Below are positions 1 through 10,262 of a DNA stretch of 64,000 nucleotides, one piece after another. Both the position numbers and the translations under genes were made by a program. The DNA is from Bacillus sp. SM2101 (GTDB lineage Bacteria > Bacillota > Bacilli > Bacillales > SM2101), in contig NZ_JAEUFG010000003.1 of assembly GCF_018588585.1 (NCBI RefSeq), positions 186,001 through 250,000 on the forward strand. Direction: 5' to 3'. The notes beneath the pieces are model-generated. The model was not told the origin of the DNA. It saw only the letters and a program-made list of their open reading frames with translations, and made no database searches. Within the stretch, counting starts at the first letter, position 1. Every line of letters starts with the position of its first letter.

Positions 1-296
1 CCGTGTACAAGCACGATGTCCGGTTGTACTTTTTTCATTACATCTTCTAAGCCTTCAAGCCCTCTCGTTGTAATGTCAGTTAACGTTTGACGTTCCTTCA
101 TAATATTCAAATCATAATCAGGCGTAATCCCGAAAATATGTAAAACTTGATCAAGCATTTCTCGATGCTGAGCGGTTACAGTTACAATTGATTCAAAATG
201 CTCGGATTGTTTTTGCAACTCTAGTACTAGCGGTGCCATTTTAATTGCTTCAGGACGAGTTCCAAAAATCGTCATCACTCTTATCCGTTTAGTCAT
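1..296 (-). CDS. wecB: UDP-N-acetylglucosamine 2-epimerase, non-hydrolysing (N-terminal part, cut by window edge)
   Basis: The first 98 codons are visible; the gene runs off the left edge. It begins [20 protein letters not shown], the start typical of WecB/MnaA epimerases, with the UDP-binding FGTRPEAIK motif and a following TAQHREML segment. The family interconverts UDP-GlcNAc and UDP-ManNAc in the cytoplasm for teichoic-acid linkage units and other wall polymers. A GGAGG lies just upstream of the ATG at 296. It follows upp on the same strand, as in other Bacillus genomes where it lies between upp and the ATP synthase operon. The catalytic half is not visible, so the call rests on the N-terminus. 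Confidence 0.88.
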   Translation of the reverse strand, partial: MTKRIRVMTIFGTRPEAIKMAPLVLELQKQSEHFESIVTVTAQHREMLDQVLHIFGITPDYDLNIMKERQTLTDITTRGLEGLEDVMKKVQPDIVLVH

Positions 297-428
297 CTCC
301 AGACGCCTCCACTAACAATGTTATCTTAGTTATACCATTTGAATAACTTAAACGAAAAAGGTCAAATTCAATAACTCTCAAGCGCAAATACAATACATTA
401 AGAGGAATCAGACCCTTAACAAACCTAG

Positions 429-460
429 AAAATCAAGTAAAGTCTGCTCTACTTGATTTT
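429..460 (-). terminator. Hairpin downstream of upp
   Basis: An 11-bp perfect stem (AAAATCAAGTA at 429-439 with TACTTGATTTT at 450-460) starts about 15 bases after the upp stop codon. The tail on the minus strand is only moderately T-rich, so it may be an imperfect intrinsic terminator. Confidence 0.55.
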
Positions 461-474
461 CAAAAAATATTAAT

Positions 475-1168
<694 letters not shown>

Positions 1169-1395
1169 GCTTCACTTAAGAAAAGGACTAGCTCCTCAAT
1201 CCCAGCTCATATAAGGGGGCATTATCATATTAAATATTATGTTAAATGCTCTATAAAAAACCATTTGGATGGGAAAGGCATGATAAATAACATCTCCTAA
1301 TAACACCTCTTCAAACGAGGTAAGTTTTCTTTTTTTATAGCAGTCTCAAAGTTAATCGAATAATTACCTAAATTTAACACTTTACCACAAACAAA

Positions 1396-1426
1396 AAGCT
1401 AGACTTGCAAAAATGCAGTCTAGCTT
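1396..1426 (-). terminator. Intrinsic terminator of glyA
   Basis: A 10-bp perfect stem (AAGCTAGACT 1396-1405 with AGTCTAGCTT 1417-1426) is followed on the minus strand by TTTTTGT, directly after the glyA stop codon. The rest of the 1132-1434 gap holds only the upp promoter. Confidence 0.85.
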
Positions 1427-1434
1427 ATGTCATA

Positions 1435-2676
1435 TTATTTATCTTCATATAATGGGAATTTTTTAATTAAAGTTGCTACACGTTCTTTCGCTTCTTCCAG
1501 CTTTTCTTCATTATCATGGTTATTGAGCGTAAACGCAATGATTGCTGCCGTTTCTTTCATAGCCTCTATATCAAAGCCACGGCTTGTTACAGCAGCTGTA
1601 CCTATACGAATTCCGCTAGTAACAAACGGACTTTCAGGATCAAATGGTATTGTATTCTTGTTAACTGTAATACCTACATCATCAAGGATTTTTTCAGCCA
1701 ATTTACCTGTAATATTTAACGAACGGACATCTAGTAAAACAAGGTGATTATCAGTACCATCGGAAACGAGTGTGATACCTTCTTCTTTTAAGCTTTCAGC
1801 AAGTTGCTTAGCGTTAGCTATAACATTTCCTGCATACTGTTTAAAGCTGTCTTCAAGTGCTTCACCAAATGAAACTGCTTTTGCAGCAATGACATGCATA
1901 AGCGGGCCACCTTGAATTCCTGGAAAAATTGATTTATCAATCTTCTTACCGAACTCTTCCTTACATAAAATCATACCACCACGTGGTCCACGCAATGTTT
2001 TATGTGTTGTCGTTGTAACAAAATCTGCAAACGGAATTGGATTTTGGTGTAAGCCTGCAGCTACCAAGCCTGCAATATGAGCCATATCAACCATTAAATA
2101 AGCCCCTACTTCATCAGCAATTTCTCGGAAACGTTTAAAGTCTATTTCTCGTGGGTATGCACTTGCTCCTGCAACAATTAATTTTGGTTTGTGCAGTTTA
2201 GCTTTCTCTAGAACATCCTCATAATTAATACGATGAGTATCTTGATCTACACCATACTCTACGAAATTATATTGGACTCCACTAAAATTGACGGGGCTAC
2301 CATGAGTTAAATGACCACCGTGGGATAAATTCATTCCTAACACTGTATCGCCATGTTCAAGGATCGTAAAATACACAGCCATATTCGCTTGTGCACCTGA
2401 GTGTGGTTGCACATTTGCATACTCAGCACCAAAGATTTGTTTTGCGCGGTCACGCGCAATATCCTCAACAACATCAACATGCTCACAGCCTCCGTAATAA
2501 CGTCGACCAGGATAACCTTCCGCATACTTATTTGTTAATACAGATCCTTGCGCTTCCATTACTGCCTCACTTACAAAATTCTCAGATGCAATTAATTCAA
2601 TTTTTGTACGCTGTCTAGTCAATTCTTCATTCATTGCTTTAAAAACGGTTTGATCTTGCTGCGATAAGTTTTTCAT
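1435..2676 (-). CDS. glyA: Serine hydroxymethyltransferase
   Basis: 413 residues, full length for the family. This PLP enzyme converts serine and tetrahydrofolate to glycine and 5,10-methylene-THF, the main source of one-carbon units. The PLP lysine is K226 in [15 protein letters not shown]-terminal SENFVS and [13 protein letters not shown] substrate-site motifs are intact. GGAGGGG lies six bases before the ATG. It has its own terminator at 1396-1426. In B. subtilis this gene is in the PurR regulon; a single CCGAA core at 2715-2719 is present, but I could not find the paired PurBox. Confidence 0.98.
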   Translation of the reverse strand: MKNLSQQDQTVFKAMNEELTRQRTKIELIASENFVSEAVMEAQGSVLTNKYAEGYPGRRYYGGCEHVDVVEDIARDRAKQIFGAEYANVQPHSGAQANMAVYFTILEHGDTVLGMNLSHGGHLTHGSPVNFSGVQYNFVEYGVDQDTHRINYEDVLEKAKLHKPKLIVAGASAYPREIDFKRFREIADEVGAYLMVDMAHIAGLVAAGLHQNPIPFADFVTTTTHKTLRGPRGGMILCKEEFGKKIDKSIFPGIQGGPLMHVIAAKAVSFGEALEDSFKQYAGNVIANAKQLAESLKEEGITLVSDGTDNHLVLLDVRSLNITGKLAEKILDDVGITVNKNTIPFDPESPFVTSGIRIGTAAVTSRGFDIEAMKETAAIIAFTLNNHDNEEKLEEAKERVATLIKKFPLYEDK

Positions 2677-2768
2677 GTAAATCCCCTCCGATGGCTTCTG
2701 CCCATATGTTTTTTCCGAAAATTAATTTCTATTATAGCACATGATTATACCCCGATCCACGAAAAAAA

Positions 2769-2801
2769 GAACAAAAAACACTTATCATGGTGTTATTGTT
2801 C
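2769..2801 (-). terminator. Intrinsic terminator of the GNAT gene
   Basis: GAACAA (2769-2774) pairs with TTGTTC (2796-2801), enclosing AACAC/GTGTT. The hairpin contains the stop codon of the upstream gene and is followed on the minus strand by a run of seven T. Confidence 0.75.
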
Positions 2802-3248
2802 GGAACTACGAACATTCAAACCTTTTCCCATTAATACATGCGGAATGCCGTCCTCCATAAAAACATCAGACAATATATCATAACCAAGCTTTTTGTAAAA
2901 GCCTTCTGCTTGTGTTTGACCGTGTAACTTCACTCTTGTTATTTGTTTATCCTTTGCTATTCCTTCAAGTGCTTGAATAATGACTTTTCCAACACCAAAT
3001 TTACGGTATGGAGCTAAGACACATATTCTTTCAAGTTTGCCTTGTCCATCAACAAAACGAATTCTACCAGTCCCTATAGCTTCATCGTTGATAAAAACAA
3101 GAACATGATCACATTTTCCGTTTAATTGATCATATTCATCAAATTCATCTTCTAACGGTACCCCTTGTTCCTCTACAAACACTGTTGTTCTAATATGAAA
3201 TGCCGTTTTTAATTCATTCTCCGTTGTTATCCGCTTTGTTTTCATCAT
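2793..3248 (-). CDS. GNAT-family N-acetyltransferase, YjcF-like
   Basis: 151 residues with the GNAT fold signature. FVEEQGVP near the N-terminus is typical of the YjcF/ElaA branch. The acetyl-CoA pyrophosphate loop is seen as APYRKFGVGKVII, and GFYKKLGY is the usual motif near the C-terminus. The family transfers an acetyl group from acetyl-CoA to an amine; the substrate cannot be told from sequence. Two adjacent ATGs (3248, 3245) follow AAAGGA and either could be the start. It stands alone between glyA and the ywlG group and ends in its own terminator. Confidence 0.85.
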   Translation of the reverse strand: MMKTKRITTENELKTAFHIRTTVFVEEQGVPLEDEFDEYDQLNGKCDHVLVFINDEAIGTGRIRFVDGQGKLERICVLAPYRKFGVGKVIIQALEGIAKDKQITRVKLHGQTQAEGFYKKLGYDILSDVFMEDGIPHVLMGKGLNVRSSEQ

Positions 3249-3442
3249 GTATCCTTTCTTGTAGAAACGATGCTATCCCTATGTTTCGTTGGATGTTGTC
3301 ACCTAAAAGAACAATTTCATTGTTAAAAACATAGATCACCTACGAAAAGCCATGTTAATCAATGATTTTACTGTTTTAACAACATCGTTATTGAAAACAT
3401 TTTATCATCAACCCAATAACAGATTGAAAAACAGTTAACAAA

Positions 3443-3691
3443 CTACCCCACTATATCCTTGTACGGGGTAAGGTCGATGTTTTTCGATTTTAACACATCA
3501 ATGACACGCCCCTTCATATTTCCAGGTGCTGCCATAAGATACCCTCTTATAACTTCATCCATTGATATTTTATTAACTGATATTTCAAGGATTCTTCTTT
3601 CAATTCCTTTTTTAGCCATTGGTCGAGCAAAAACTGGGATTAGCTTAAGTAACTCCTCATATAGTTCTTTTGCATCATTTTCCCATTCCAT
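3443..3691 (-). CDS. Small PCP_red-domain protein (protochlorophyllide-reductase subunit-like)
   Basis: 82 residues from the ATG at 3691 (MEWENDAKELYEEL). The sequence resembles the short PCP_red domain (PF08369): tryptophan near the start, then LIPVFARPMAKKGIERRILE, then a helical tail. In phototrophs this domain is the C-terminal extension of the light-independent protochlorophyllide reductase B subunit, but stand-alone copies occur in non-photosynthetic bacteria, with unknown role. Upstream in-frame ATGs at 3700 and 3703 sit too close to the GGAAGG. It lies just downstream of ywlG on the same strand (68-bp gap) and may be co-transcribed. Function unknown. Confidence 0.68.
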   Translation of the reverse strand: MEWENDAKELYEELLKLIPVFARPMAKKGIERRILEISVNKISMDEVIRGYLMAAPGNMKGRVIDVLKSKNIDLTPYKDIVG

Positions 3692-3759
3692 TATTGTCAT
3701 CATCCTTCCATTTAATATTAATAAGAATCCAGCAATAGTGCTGTTATAACAAAATAAGA

Positions 3760-4332
3760 TTAACATTGTTTATTTTCTTTGTTACTCGCATAAACAGCTC
3801 TTTCACCACCGATAAGTTTTGGTCTTGATTTAGCAAGGGTGACATGAGCATGTCCAATTTGATTGATGGAGCACCGAACTGGAACAGCCACATGCTTAAT
3901 ATGCATTCCGATAAAAGTATCACCGATATCAATACCAGCATCTGCTTTTATAAACTCTACAACAACCGGATCAATGAAATGGTGATAAGCATATGTAGGT
4001 ACCGACCCACCTGCAGAGCGAATAGGTGTTACTGTTACTTCTGTAAGCTGTTTGTCTAATGCTGTTTGTCTTTCTACAACTAACGCCCTGTTCAAATGTT
4101 CGCAGCATTGAAATGCTATTTGGAAACCATACATCTCTTTTAATGCCATACATTCTTTTACGACCATCTCTGCAACTTCCATCGTACCAGATGTTCCAAT
4201 TCGTTCGCCTAAGATTTCACTCGTACTGCAACCAACGACTAACAGCTGTTGATTCCCTAGCGATGCAATTTGTTGGAACTCACTTAAAATCATATGTAAT
4301 TGCTGCTGCCATTTTAATATATCAGCACTCAT
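3760..4332 (-). CDS. ywlG: YwlG, UPF0340 / TIGR01440 family protein
   Basis: 190 residues, matching YwlG of B. subtilis in length and position between glyA and rpiB. Recognisable segments are [20 protein letters not shown] near residue 35 and [14 protein letters not shown] near residue 75, the latter with a conserved Cys-Cys-Glu-His. No function is established. GGAGAG is nine bases before the ATG. It is 21 bp downstream of rpiB and probably in one transcript with it. Confidence 0.93.
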   Translation of the reverse strand: MSADILKWQQQLHMILSEFQQIASLGNQQLLVVGCSTSEILGERIGTSGTMEVAEMVVKECMALKEMYGFQIAFQCCEHLNRALVVERQTALDKQLTEVTVTPIRSAGGSVPTYAYHHFIDPVVVEFIKADAGIDIGDTFIGMHIKHVAVPVRCSINQIGHAHVTLAKSRPKLIGGERAVYASNKENKQC

Positions 4333-4353
4333 GTCGGCTCGCTCTCCTTCGTG

Positions 4354-4791
4354 TTATTTTTCGTATTTAGTAATTTTGTTAATTCGATTCTCATGTCGTC
4401 CACCTTCAAAGTCAGTAGTCAACCAAACTTTCGCAATCTCTCTTGCTAGTCCAGGGCCTATTACTCGCTCACCCATAGCCAAAATATTGCTATTATTATG
4501 TTCACGCGTTGCTTTTGCGCTGAATAAGTCATGGACAAGAGCACATCGAATTCCTTTCACCTTATTAGCTGCAATACTCATCCCTATCCCAGTACCACAT
4601 ATTAATATACCTCTATCAACCTCTCCACTCACTACTTTCTCCGCAACTGGTAGTGCATAATCAGGGTAATCAACTGATTCGCCACATTCACAGCCTAGAT
4701 CAACATAATCTATGTTCATCTCTTCCATTAAGCCTTTAATTTCTTCACGAATATTTACTCCACCATGATCTGATGCAATTGCTATTTTCAT
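4354..4791 (-). CDS. rpiB: Ribose-5-phosphate isomerase B
   Basis: 145 residues of the RpiB/LacAB fold. It interconverts ribose-5-phosphate and ribulose-5-phosphate in the pentose phosphate pathway. The DHGG motif is at residues 8-11, the catalytic cysteine is C65 in GILICGTGIGMSIAANK, and H98 in TREHNNSN matches the second active-site residue. GGAGG is seven bases from the ATG. It corresponds to B. subtilis YwlF and leads the ywlG group. Confidence 0.95.
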   Translation of the reverse strand: MKIAIASDHGGVNIREEIKGLMEEMNIDYVDLGCECGESVDYPDYALPVAEKVVSGEVDRGILICGTGIGMSIAANKVKGIRCALVHDLFSAKATREHNNSNILAMGERVIGPGLAREIAKVWLTTDFEGGRHENRINKITKYEK

Positions 4792-4973
4792 TATTAATCC
4801 TCCATTTACGTATTATTGCCCCAAAGAGGTATCCGTCTATATGATAGTGTATTTGGAATAGAACAAGCAAATACTTTATGCACATTGTTACACGTGAATT
4901 TTCAAACTCTTCTGAGCTGAGAATAATTTGTTCGGTAAAAAGACCATATAGTTTTGATTTAACTTTTAACTAC

Positions 4974-5001
4974 TTGATAAACTTTCTTGGTGTAAAATAA
5001 T
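4974..5001 (+). promoter_or_regulatory. Sigma-A promoter of the DinB/YfiT gene
   Basis: -35 TTGATA (4974-4979) and -10 AATAAT (4996-5001) with a 16-bp spacer, 35 bp before the start codon. Predicted from consensus. Confidence 0.5.
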
Positions 5002-5035
5002 GTTAAAGATTCTATTGAAGTAAGGAGGAAGAAAG

Positions 5036-5590
5036 ATGGAAGATTTACGATACCCGATAGGTAAACCTAAGCTAGACGATAATTTAGCCAAAGAACAACT
5101 AGATTTATGGATTAATCAAATAGAAAAAACACCTTTAAGGCTTCAACAAACTGTAAAAGGTTTATCGGAAGCACAGTTAAATACCGCGTATCGACCAGAG
5201 GGATGGACAGTAAGACAGGTTGTACATCATGTGGCAGATGCTCATATCAATGGTTTTATTCGATTTAAGTGGACGCTGACTGAAAATGACCCACATATTA
5301 AAGTTTATGATCAGCAAGGGTTTGCACAGTTACACGATTCTTCATCAGCACCTATTGATTTATCACTTGATCTATTAACAGCTTTACATAAAAAATGGGT
5401 AGTATTATTGCGCTCATTACAACCTAGCGATTTAGAAAAGCAGTTTATCCATCCAGATTCAGGAGTAGTTAAATTGAAAACAGCTATTGGTATTTATGCT
5501 TGGCATGGGCGTCATCACATCGCTCACATTACAAGTTTAATAGATAGACGAGGTTGGAAAAATAACGAAAAAGTAATTGATAGAGGATAA
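5036..5590 (+). CDS. YfiT/BstA-like DinB-family metal-dependent hydrolase (putative bacillithiol transferase)
   Basis: 184 residues, close to the 178 of B. subtilis YfiT, and starting with the same kind of MEDLRYPIGK segment. The DinB four-helix fold binds a metal through three histidines; here VRQVVHHVADAH (around H65) and WHGRHHIAHI (H160, H164) supply them. YfiT binds nickel, and relatives transfer bacillithiol to electrophiles. That activity is inferred from family. AGGAGG precedes the ATG by nine bases. It is on the opposite strand to its neighbours, and I do not recall a gene here in B. subtilis. Confidence 0.85.
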   Translation: MEDLRYPIGKPKLDDNLAKEQLDLWINQIEKTPLRLQQTVKGLSEAQLNTAYRPEGWTVRQVVHHVADAHINGFIRFKWTLTENDPHIKVYDQQGFAQLHDSSSAPIDLSLDLLTALHKKWVVLLRSLQPSDLEKQFIHPDSGVVKLKTAIGIYAWHGRHHIAHITSLIDRRGWKNNEKVIDRG

Positions 5591-6114
5591 TAGGTATAAC
5601 AATCTATAATGCACACAGTGTTTATAATAAGGCCGCTTCGGCATTAATTATTGCACACACTAAAGCTGGCACTTTTTTCTAGTAAACATATACAAAATGA
5701 CTAAAGCTTCTTTAGTAACAGTAGTAACACATTTTATGAACAGGAATTATGAAAAAGCTCTCTTCGTAAACCTTGTTGCTAAAATGAACTGTATGATGAG
5801 CTTTATGAGAGCTCAATTATTTTAAAAGTAGCAAAGATGCTACGAACGCTAGATGTATACGTGCTTATCTCTTATAACGAATAGCACAATTATGTGAAAG
5901 TTACCTAGCAAAAAAGTTTTAGTTTGCTATAAATATACGTATAGCTAACTAAAACTCTTTTGCGCTATGTATTTAATTGATAATTTTTTAAACTTATCGA
6001 CGTTGGTTATTGTTCGACCTACTCACGATTAAACCAAAATAGGATCTTTTGTGCTGCTCTCATTTTGTATCTTTTCATGTGTGTAATTCGACATTAGCTC
6101 ACTATAATACGTAA
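5591..6114. other. Gene-free stretch with a decayed Family B repeat and a long inverted repeat
   Basis: No plausible gene. 5753-5898 is a degenerate copy of the Family B MITE-like element. A second inverted repeat lies at 5906-5967. A short GCCG/CGGC hairpin near 5630 follows the DinB gene and may be a weak terminator. Confidence 0.5.
5906..5967. repeat. Long AT-rich inverted repeat
   Basis: An arm starting TAGCAAAAAAGTTTTAGTT at 5906 pairs with an arm ending AACTAAAACTCTTTTGCGCTA-like sequence at 5967, around a TATA centre. It could act as a bidirectional terminator for the convergent DinB and chemoreceptor genes. Confidence 0.5.
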
Positions 6115-7413
6115 TTAACAATTAAATTGTTGTATCGTTTTTTTCAAATTATCAGCTTGTCCAGATAATTCAGTTACGAGTTTATCAATATTTTCGATAA
6201 CTAATGCCTGTTCGTTCGTGGAGGCTGCTACTTCTTCTGCTCCTGCTGATGTTTGCTCAGCAATTGCAGCGACCTCTTGTGATTGTACAGCAGTATGATT
6301 AATACTATCCATCTGACGCATCACGTATTTAGTAATATATTTGACCGCTTCAACAACTTCATTTACTGATTCAGTCATTTCTGCAATGGCTTCGTTTGTC
6401 TCTGATCCTTTATTCGCCTCGTTGTTTGCTACATTTACTTGATCTGTGATTTGTTGAACGACATTCTGAACCTCAAGCTGAATATTTTTGATTAACTCCG
6501 TTATTCCTTGGACAGCTGTTCCACTCTCATCCGCAAGCTTACGAACCTCTTCTGCTACAACTGCAAAACCTTTCCCATGCTCCCCTGCACGAGCAGCTTC
6601 TATGGATGCATTCAACGCTAACAAATTCGTTTGCTCAGCAATATCGCCAACTAATGAAATAATATTTTCTACTTTATTTGCATTCTCTTCTAATCTACCA
6701 ACCGCTTTTAAAGATTGTTGGTTATTTTCCGCTAAACTTTGAATTCCTGAAACGAGAGAGTGTATAACTACTTTACTATCATTTAAGCGGTTAACCATCT
6801 CTTTAGAAAGGTGTTCAGATGCAACAGCTTTATCTTGTACTTCTTTTGCCAACATCAATACATCATCAACAGATTCTGCTGTACTTTGAACAGCAACAGC
6901 TGAACTATCTGCTCCTTTAGAAATCTCCTCGATCGTGTGAGCAATGTTCTCAGCTTGTACCGAAGCAGAATTAGTAGCAGTTGATATTTCTATTACTTTG
7001 TTATTTGTATTTGCAAAATTATCTTCAATATTATGTACCATTTCTCTTAAACTCTTTAGCATCTTATTAAATGCAATAGATAATGATCGAATCTCATCAT
7101 CAGCTTTTTTTACGGGAACATCTTCATTAATTTGGCCATTCGCTGCATTCATTGCAACCGCTTCTAATTTTTGTAATGGTTTAGTTATAAGCCCAGCAAT
7201 GAAATATGCCAAAATACTAGACCAAAGGATTCCTAACACTAAAGTGATAATCGTGAAAGCTCCTTCACTTAACGCAAAGTAACCATTAACGAAATCATAA
7301 AAATAATAGATGCAGATCGCTGAAGTAGAGTATGTAATTAACGCTACAGTGGTAATAAACAATACAAGCTTAAGTCTTAAACCAAATTTATACCGTTTCT
7401 TCTTCTCTCCCAT
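6115..7413 (-). CDS. Methyl-accepting chemotaxis protein with almost no extracellular domain
   Basis: 432 residues from the ATG at 7413 ([10 protein letters not shown]), chosen over a start at 7473 because AGGGGAG lies seven bases upstream. Two membrane segments (about residues 13-33 and 52-76) are joined by only about 18 residues, so there is no periplasmic-type sensor. A HAMP domain follows, then a full signalling domain with the conserved hairpin tip [20 protein letters not shown] and flanking methylation helices. Such receptors pass signals to CheA/CheW; with no sensor domain, the input is probably membrane-borne or cytoplasmic. It is an extra gene compared with the B. subtilis ywl region. 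Confidence 0.9.
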   Translation of the reverse strand: MGEKKKRYKFGLRLKLVLFITTVALITYSTSAICIYYFYDFVNGYFALSEGAFTIITLVLGILWSSILAYFIAGLITKPLQKLEAVAMNAANGQINEDVPVKKADDEIRSLSIAFNKMLKSLREMVHNIEDNFANTNNKVIEISTATNSASVQAENIAHTIEEISKGADSSAVAVQSTAESVDDVLMLAKEVQDKAVASEHLSKEMVNRLNDSKVVIHSLVSGIQSLAENNQQSLKAVGRLEENANKVENIISLVGDIAEQTNLLALNASIEAARAGEHGKGFAVVAEEVRKLADESGTAVQGITELIKNIQLEVQNVVQQITDQVNVANNEANKGSETNEAIAEMTESVNEVVEAVKYITKYVMRQMDSINHTAVQSQEVAAIAEQTSAGAEEVAASTNEQALVIENIDKLVTELSGQADNLKKTIQQFNC

Positions 7414-7617
7414 AGTAAGACTCCCCTTCCCATAATAAAACAATAGATCCCCTTGTTGATTCAGTTTGCACATTGATGTTATTTTGTGCTAAGAAATAAG
7501 TACTCCAAATAGTGCTTCGTGTCATCTTTTCTTCTATAAAAAGATGACAATCGCGTAAAACCTCATTTAACTATTCGGGTTTTGCGAAAATTATATCAAA
7601 GTTTAAGAAAAGTAGCT

Positions 7618-8052
7618 TTATTTAAGTTTTTTATATAACTTCTCAATTAACTGCTCTAACTCATTCATCGTTTGACGATACGTCTGTACCGAACCACCAA
7701 ATGGATCACTAATATCTCCACCTTCTCCTTCAACAAATTCTTTTAATGTATAAGTTTTGTATATAGCTTCAGGAAATGTATTCACAATGAGATGCTTATG
7801 GTTGCTCGTCATCGTCAAAATATATGTGGACCAATCAATATGTTCCTTTTCAAGCTGACAAGAAATATGATCTAACACAATTTCCTTTTCTTTCAGTACT
7901 TCATTGGCGTTAGCTGATGCAGCGCTTCCATTGTTTGCATAAATACCCGCTGATCGAACTTGAATGTTGCCCATGTTTTTATGTTTTAATAATGCTTCTG
8001 CCATTGGGCTACGACACGTATTCCCAGTACATACAAATAGTATCTTTGTCAT
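7618..8052 (-). CDS. ywlE: Protein-arginine-phosphatase YwlE (low-molecular-weight PTP family)
   Basis: 144 residues with the LMW-PTP P-loop CTGNTCRS starting at the catalytic C8; D116 in DISDPFGG is the general acid. T12 corresponds to the Thr11 of B. subtilis YwlE that favours phosphoarginine over phosphotyrosine, so arginine-phosphate specificity is expected. The enzyme reverses McsB protein-arginine phosphorylation, which marks proteins for ClpCP. GGAGG is six bases before the ATG. Gene order with mntP and sua5 matches B. subtilis. Confidence 0.94.
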   Translation of the reverse strand: MTKILFVCTGNTCRSPMAEALLKHKNMGNIQVRSAGIYANNGSAASANANEVLKEKEIVLDHISCQLEKEHIDWSTYILTMTSNHKHLIVNTFPEAIYKTYTLKEFVEGEGGDISDPFGGSVQTYRQTMNELEQLIEKLYKKLK

Positions 8053-8330
8053 TCTAATCCTCCGATGCTATTAGATCTATATATGACTTTCGTTCTAGCT
8101 TCTATGGTGTTTGAACTTCTTTGATTTACAACAGTATTTTACAAAAAATTATACCATCACTACCATTATAATCGAAATTTGTCGCATTATATAGGTAATA
8201 ATATACATTTATTTTTATTTTATGCAAAAAAAATAAGCTTATGGTAGCTAAAGTTACTAAGGAAGAAAAGTATAAAGACCCAAGACGGATGAACTAGAAT
8301 TTTCTAACTATGCTATTTATCATTATTTCT

Positions 8331-8882
8331 TCAAGCGAAAAGTAATTTAACACCAAAAGCGAATAAAATACTTCCCCCTAATGCTTCTCCATATGTCCCT
8401 AACCACCTTTGAGCTGATCTACCTAGTAGCAACCCTGTCCAAGTCAAGACCATACTCACCAAGCCAAACATACATATAGTAATTGCTGTTCGCGCTCCAA
8501 ACATCCCTAAACTTAAACCTAAAGAAAAACTATCTAAACTCACGCTTAAAGCAAAGATAAGTAAACCGAGTCCAACAGGGGTTATTAGTGATGATTCATC
8601 TTCTTTTAAGGACGATATAAACATTTGGATACCGAGTAGTAATAATAACACCCCACCAGCATAGGTAGTAACTGCACCGAACTGCTCGGACAACAGCCTT
8701 CCAATAACCATTCCTACCAATGGCATCCAAATGTGAAAAAAGCCTATCGTAACACCAATATAAAAAATTTGCTTTAGACGTAGAGGGATTAATCCCATCC
8801 CAAGACCTACAGAAAAAGCATCCATACCTAAAGCAAATGCCATGATAAATAAAGTAACTATTTCCCCAAATATCGTTCCCAT
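8331..8882 (-). CDS. mntP: Manganese efflux pump MntP
   Basis: 183 residues, six predicted membrane helices in two repeats, each carrying the hallmark acidic motif: [10 protein letters not shown] (first helix) and [12 protein letters not shown] (fourth). MntP proteins export Mn2+. It corresponds to B. subtilis YwlD between ywlE and sua5. AGGAGG occurs twice before the ATG. I looked for a yybP-ykoY manganese riboswitch upstream and did not find one; the upstream gap holds a shortened Family B repeat instead. Confidence 0.94.
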   Translation of the reverse strand: MGTIFGEIVTLFIMAFALGMDAFSVGLGMGLIPLRLKQIFYIGVTIGFFHIWMPLVGMVIGRLLSEQFGAVTTYAGGVLLLLLGIQMFISSLKEDESSLITPVGLGLLIFALSVSLDSFSLGLSLGMFGARTAITICMFGLVSMVLTWTGLLLGRSAQRWLGTYGEALGGSILFAFGVKLLFA

Positions 8883-8959
8883 TGCCCTCCTACCTCCTAC
8901 ACTTGATCTAGTAAAGGAAGTTCAAACATCCCTAAGACCAGTCTAGATAAACATATGCA

Positions 8960-9053
8960 AAGGCTGTTTTCGATTTGATTGTTAATTTTCGTAATAGTTC
9001 GTGTCATCTTTTTATTTAAAGCGACGACATAACAACGCAAATAAAAATAGCCT
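8960..9053 (-). repeat. Family B repeat, shortened copy
   Basis: Begins AAGGCTGTTTTCG and contains the typical TTCGTGTCATCTTTTT core, but the far end is decayed. It lies between mntP and sua5. Confidence 0.55.
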
Positions 9054-9117
9054 ATATAATTACATAACGACTTTCTTAAACATATGCTTGTACTGTTGGA
9101 AATAGAAGAAAAGGGTA

Positions 9118-10161
9118 CTATTTTTGTTCTATTGTTTGATGTGCTGCAGCTTTCATTAAACGATTCATAATTGCATGGCCAATTCCTTCATAAGGAAAAC
9201 TCTCACTTAAAATAACATCTGCCTGGGTGTCATCAAATTTTCTAAGAACACCATATAAATTACTAGCAACACTGTACAAATCATTCCTTTGTCCACAACT
9301 TAAAATGATATCTGCATTATATTTTTGTTTATTTTCATCAGTAGTTATCACACCAACGCGTTTTCCACTAGCTCTTTGTTTATCAATGTTCAATTGCAAA
9401 AAATTACTTGTTCCCTGCACAATGAACAGTGGTGCTTGTGGAGCATAGTGGGTATATTTCATTCCAGGTGACTTAGGTGTTTGACCTTCCTCAACTAAGG
9501 CATGATCTATGTCCACCTTACCCACAACCTCCTCAAGCTGCTCTTTTGTTATACCACCAGGTCGGAGTATTACTGGTATTTGGCCTGTACAATCTAAGAC
9601 AGTTGATTCTACACCTACTCCAGTAAGACCACCATCTAATATTCCAGCTATCTTGCCGTTTAGATCATCGTGTACGTGTTTTGCTGAGGTAGGACTTGGC
9701 CGCCCAGATAGATTCGCACTGGGAGCAGCAATAGGTAACTGACTCGTTCTAATTAACTGTAAAGCAATTTCATGATTAGGCATTCGAACCGCAACAGTAC
9801 TTAAACCAGTTGTAACTTTATCAGATATTCCTTCTTTTTTCATTAAAACAATCGTCAATGGACCTGGCCAAAAATAATCTATTAACTTCAACGCTACATC
9901 CGATACATTTTCCGCAATATCAAACAACTGCTTTTTCTCGGCAATGTGAACAATAAGTGGATTATCGCTTGGACGTCCTTTAGCAGTAAAAATTTTAGTC
10001 ACAGCCTCGTCCGACAAAGCATTTGCCCCTAATCCATATACAGTTTCAGTCGGAAAAGCTACAACTTCATTTTGATTAAGCAATCGGGCCGCTTGCTTAA
10101 TTTGTGGATAACTTTGTGGATTAATTCCCTTGTCATCCACAACCCAAACTTTAGTACTCAA
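9118..10161 (-). CDS. sua5: L-threonylcarbamoyladenylate synthase (Sua5/YwlC)
   Basis: About 347 residues. It makes threonylcarbamoyl-AMP from Thr, CO2 and ATP, first step of t6A37 tRNA modification. The N-terminal YrdC domain shows AFPTETVYGLGANA and KGRPSDNPLIVH; the C-terminal Sua5 domain begins after SPGMKYTHYAPQAP. A TTG start at 10161 (MSTKVWVVDD) is preferred over GTG at 10170: AGGAG at 10170-10174 is eight bases from the TTG and overlaps the GTG, and the TTG start matches the B. subtilis N-terminus. Immediately upstream is a cluster of DnaA boxes. Confidence 0.95.
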   Translation of the reverse strand: MSTKVWVVDDKGINPQSYPQIKQAARLLNQNEVVAFPTETVYGLGANALSDEAVTKIFTAKGRPSDNPLIVHIAEKKQLFDIAENVSDVALKLIDYFWPGPLTIVLMKKEGISDKVTTGLSTVAVRMPNHEIALQLIRTSQLPIAAPSANLSGRPSPTSAKHVHDDLNGKIAGILDGGLTGVGVESTVLDCTGQIPVILRPGGITKEQLEEVVGKVDIDHALVEEGQTPKSPGMKYTHYAPQAPLFIVQGTSNFLQLNIDKQRASGKRVGVITTDENKQKYNADIILSCGQRNDLYSVASNLYGVLRKFDDTQADVILSESFPYEGIGHAIMNRLMKAAAHQTIEQK

Positions 10162-10262
10162 CCATCTCACTCCTATCTTCTTAGCTGCAGTAATTACTTA
10201 TAAGTATTATTATTTCAACATTAGTATCTTCATCAATATACTATCTTAATTTATAACCACCA

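Noticed and set aside
2711-2723. PurBox upstream of glyA
   Set aside because: A CCGAA core is present, but PurR needs two boxes and the second could not be found at the right spacing.
8883-9117. Manganese (yybP-ykoY) riboswitch before mntP
   Set aside because: No matching motif; the gap is explained by a Family B remnant.
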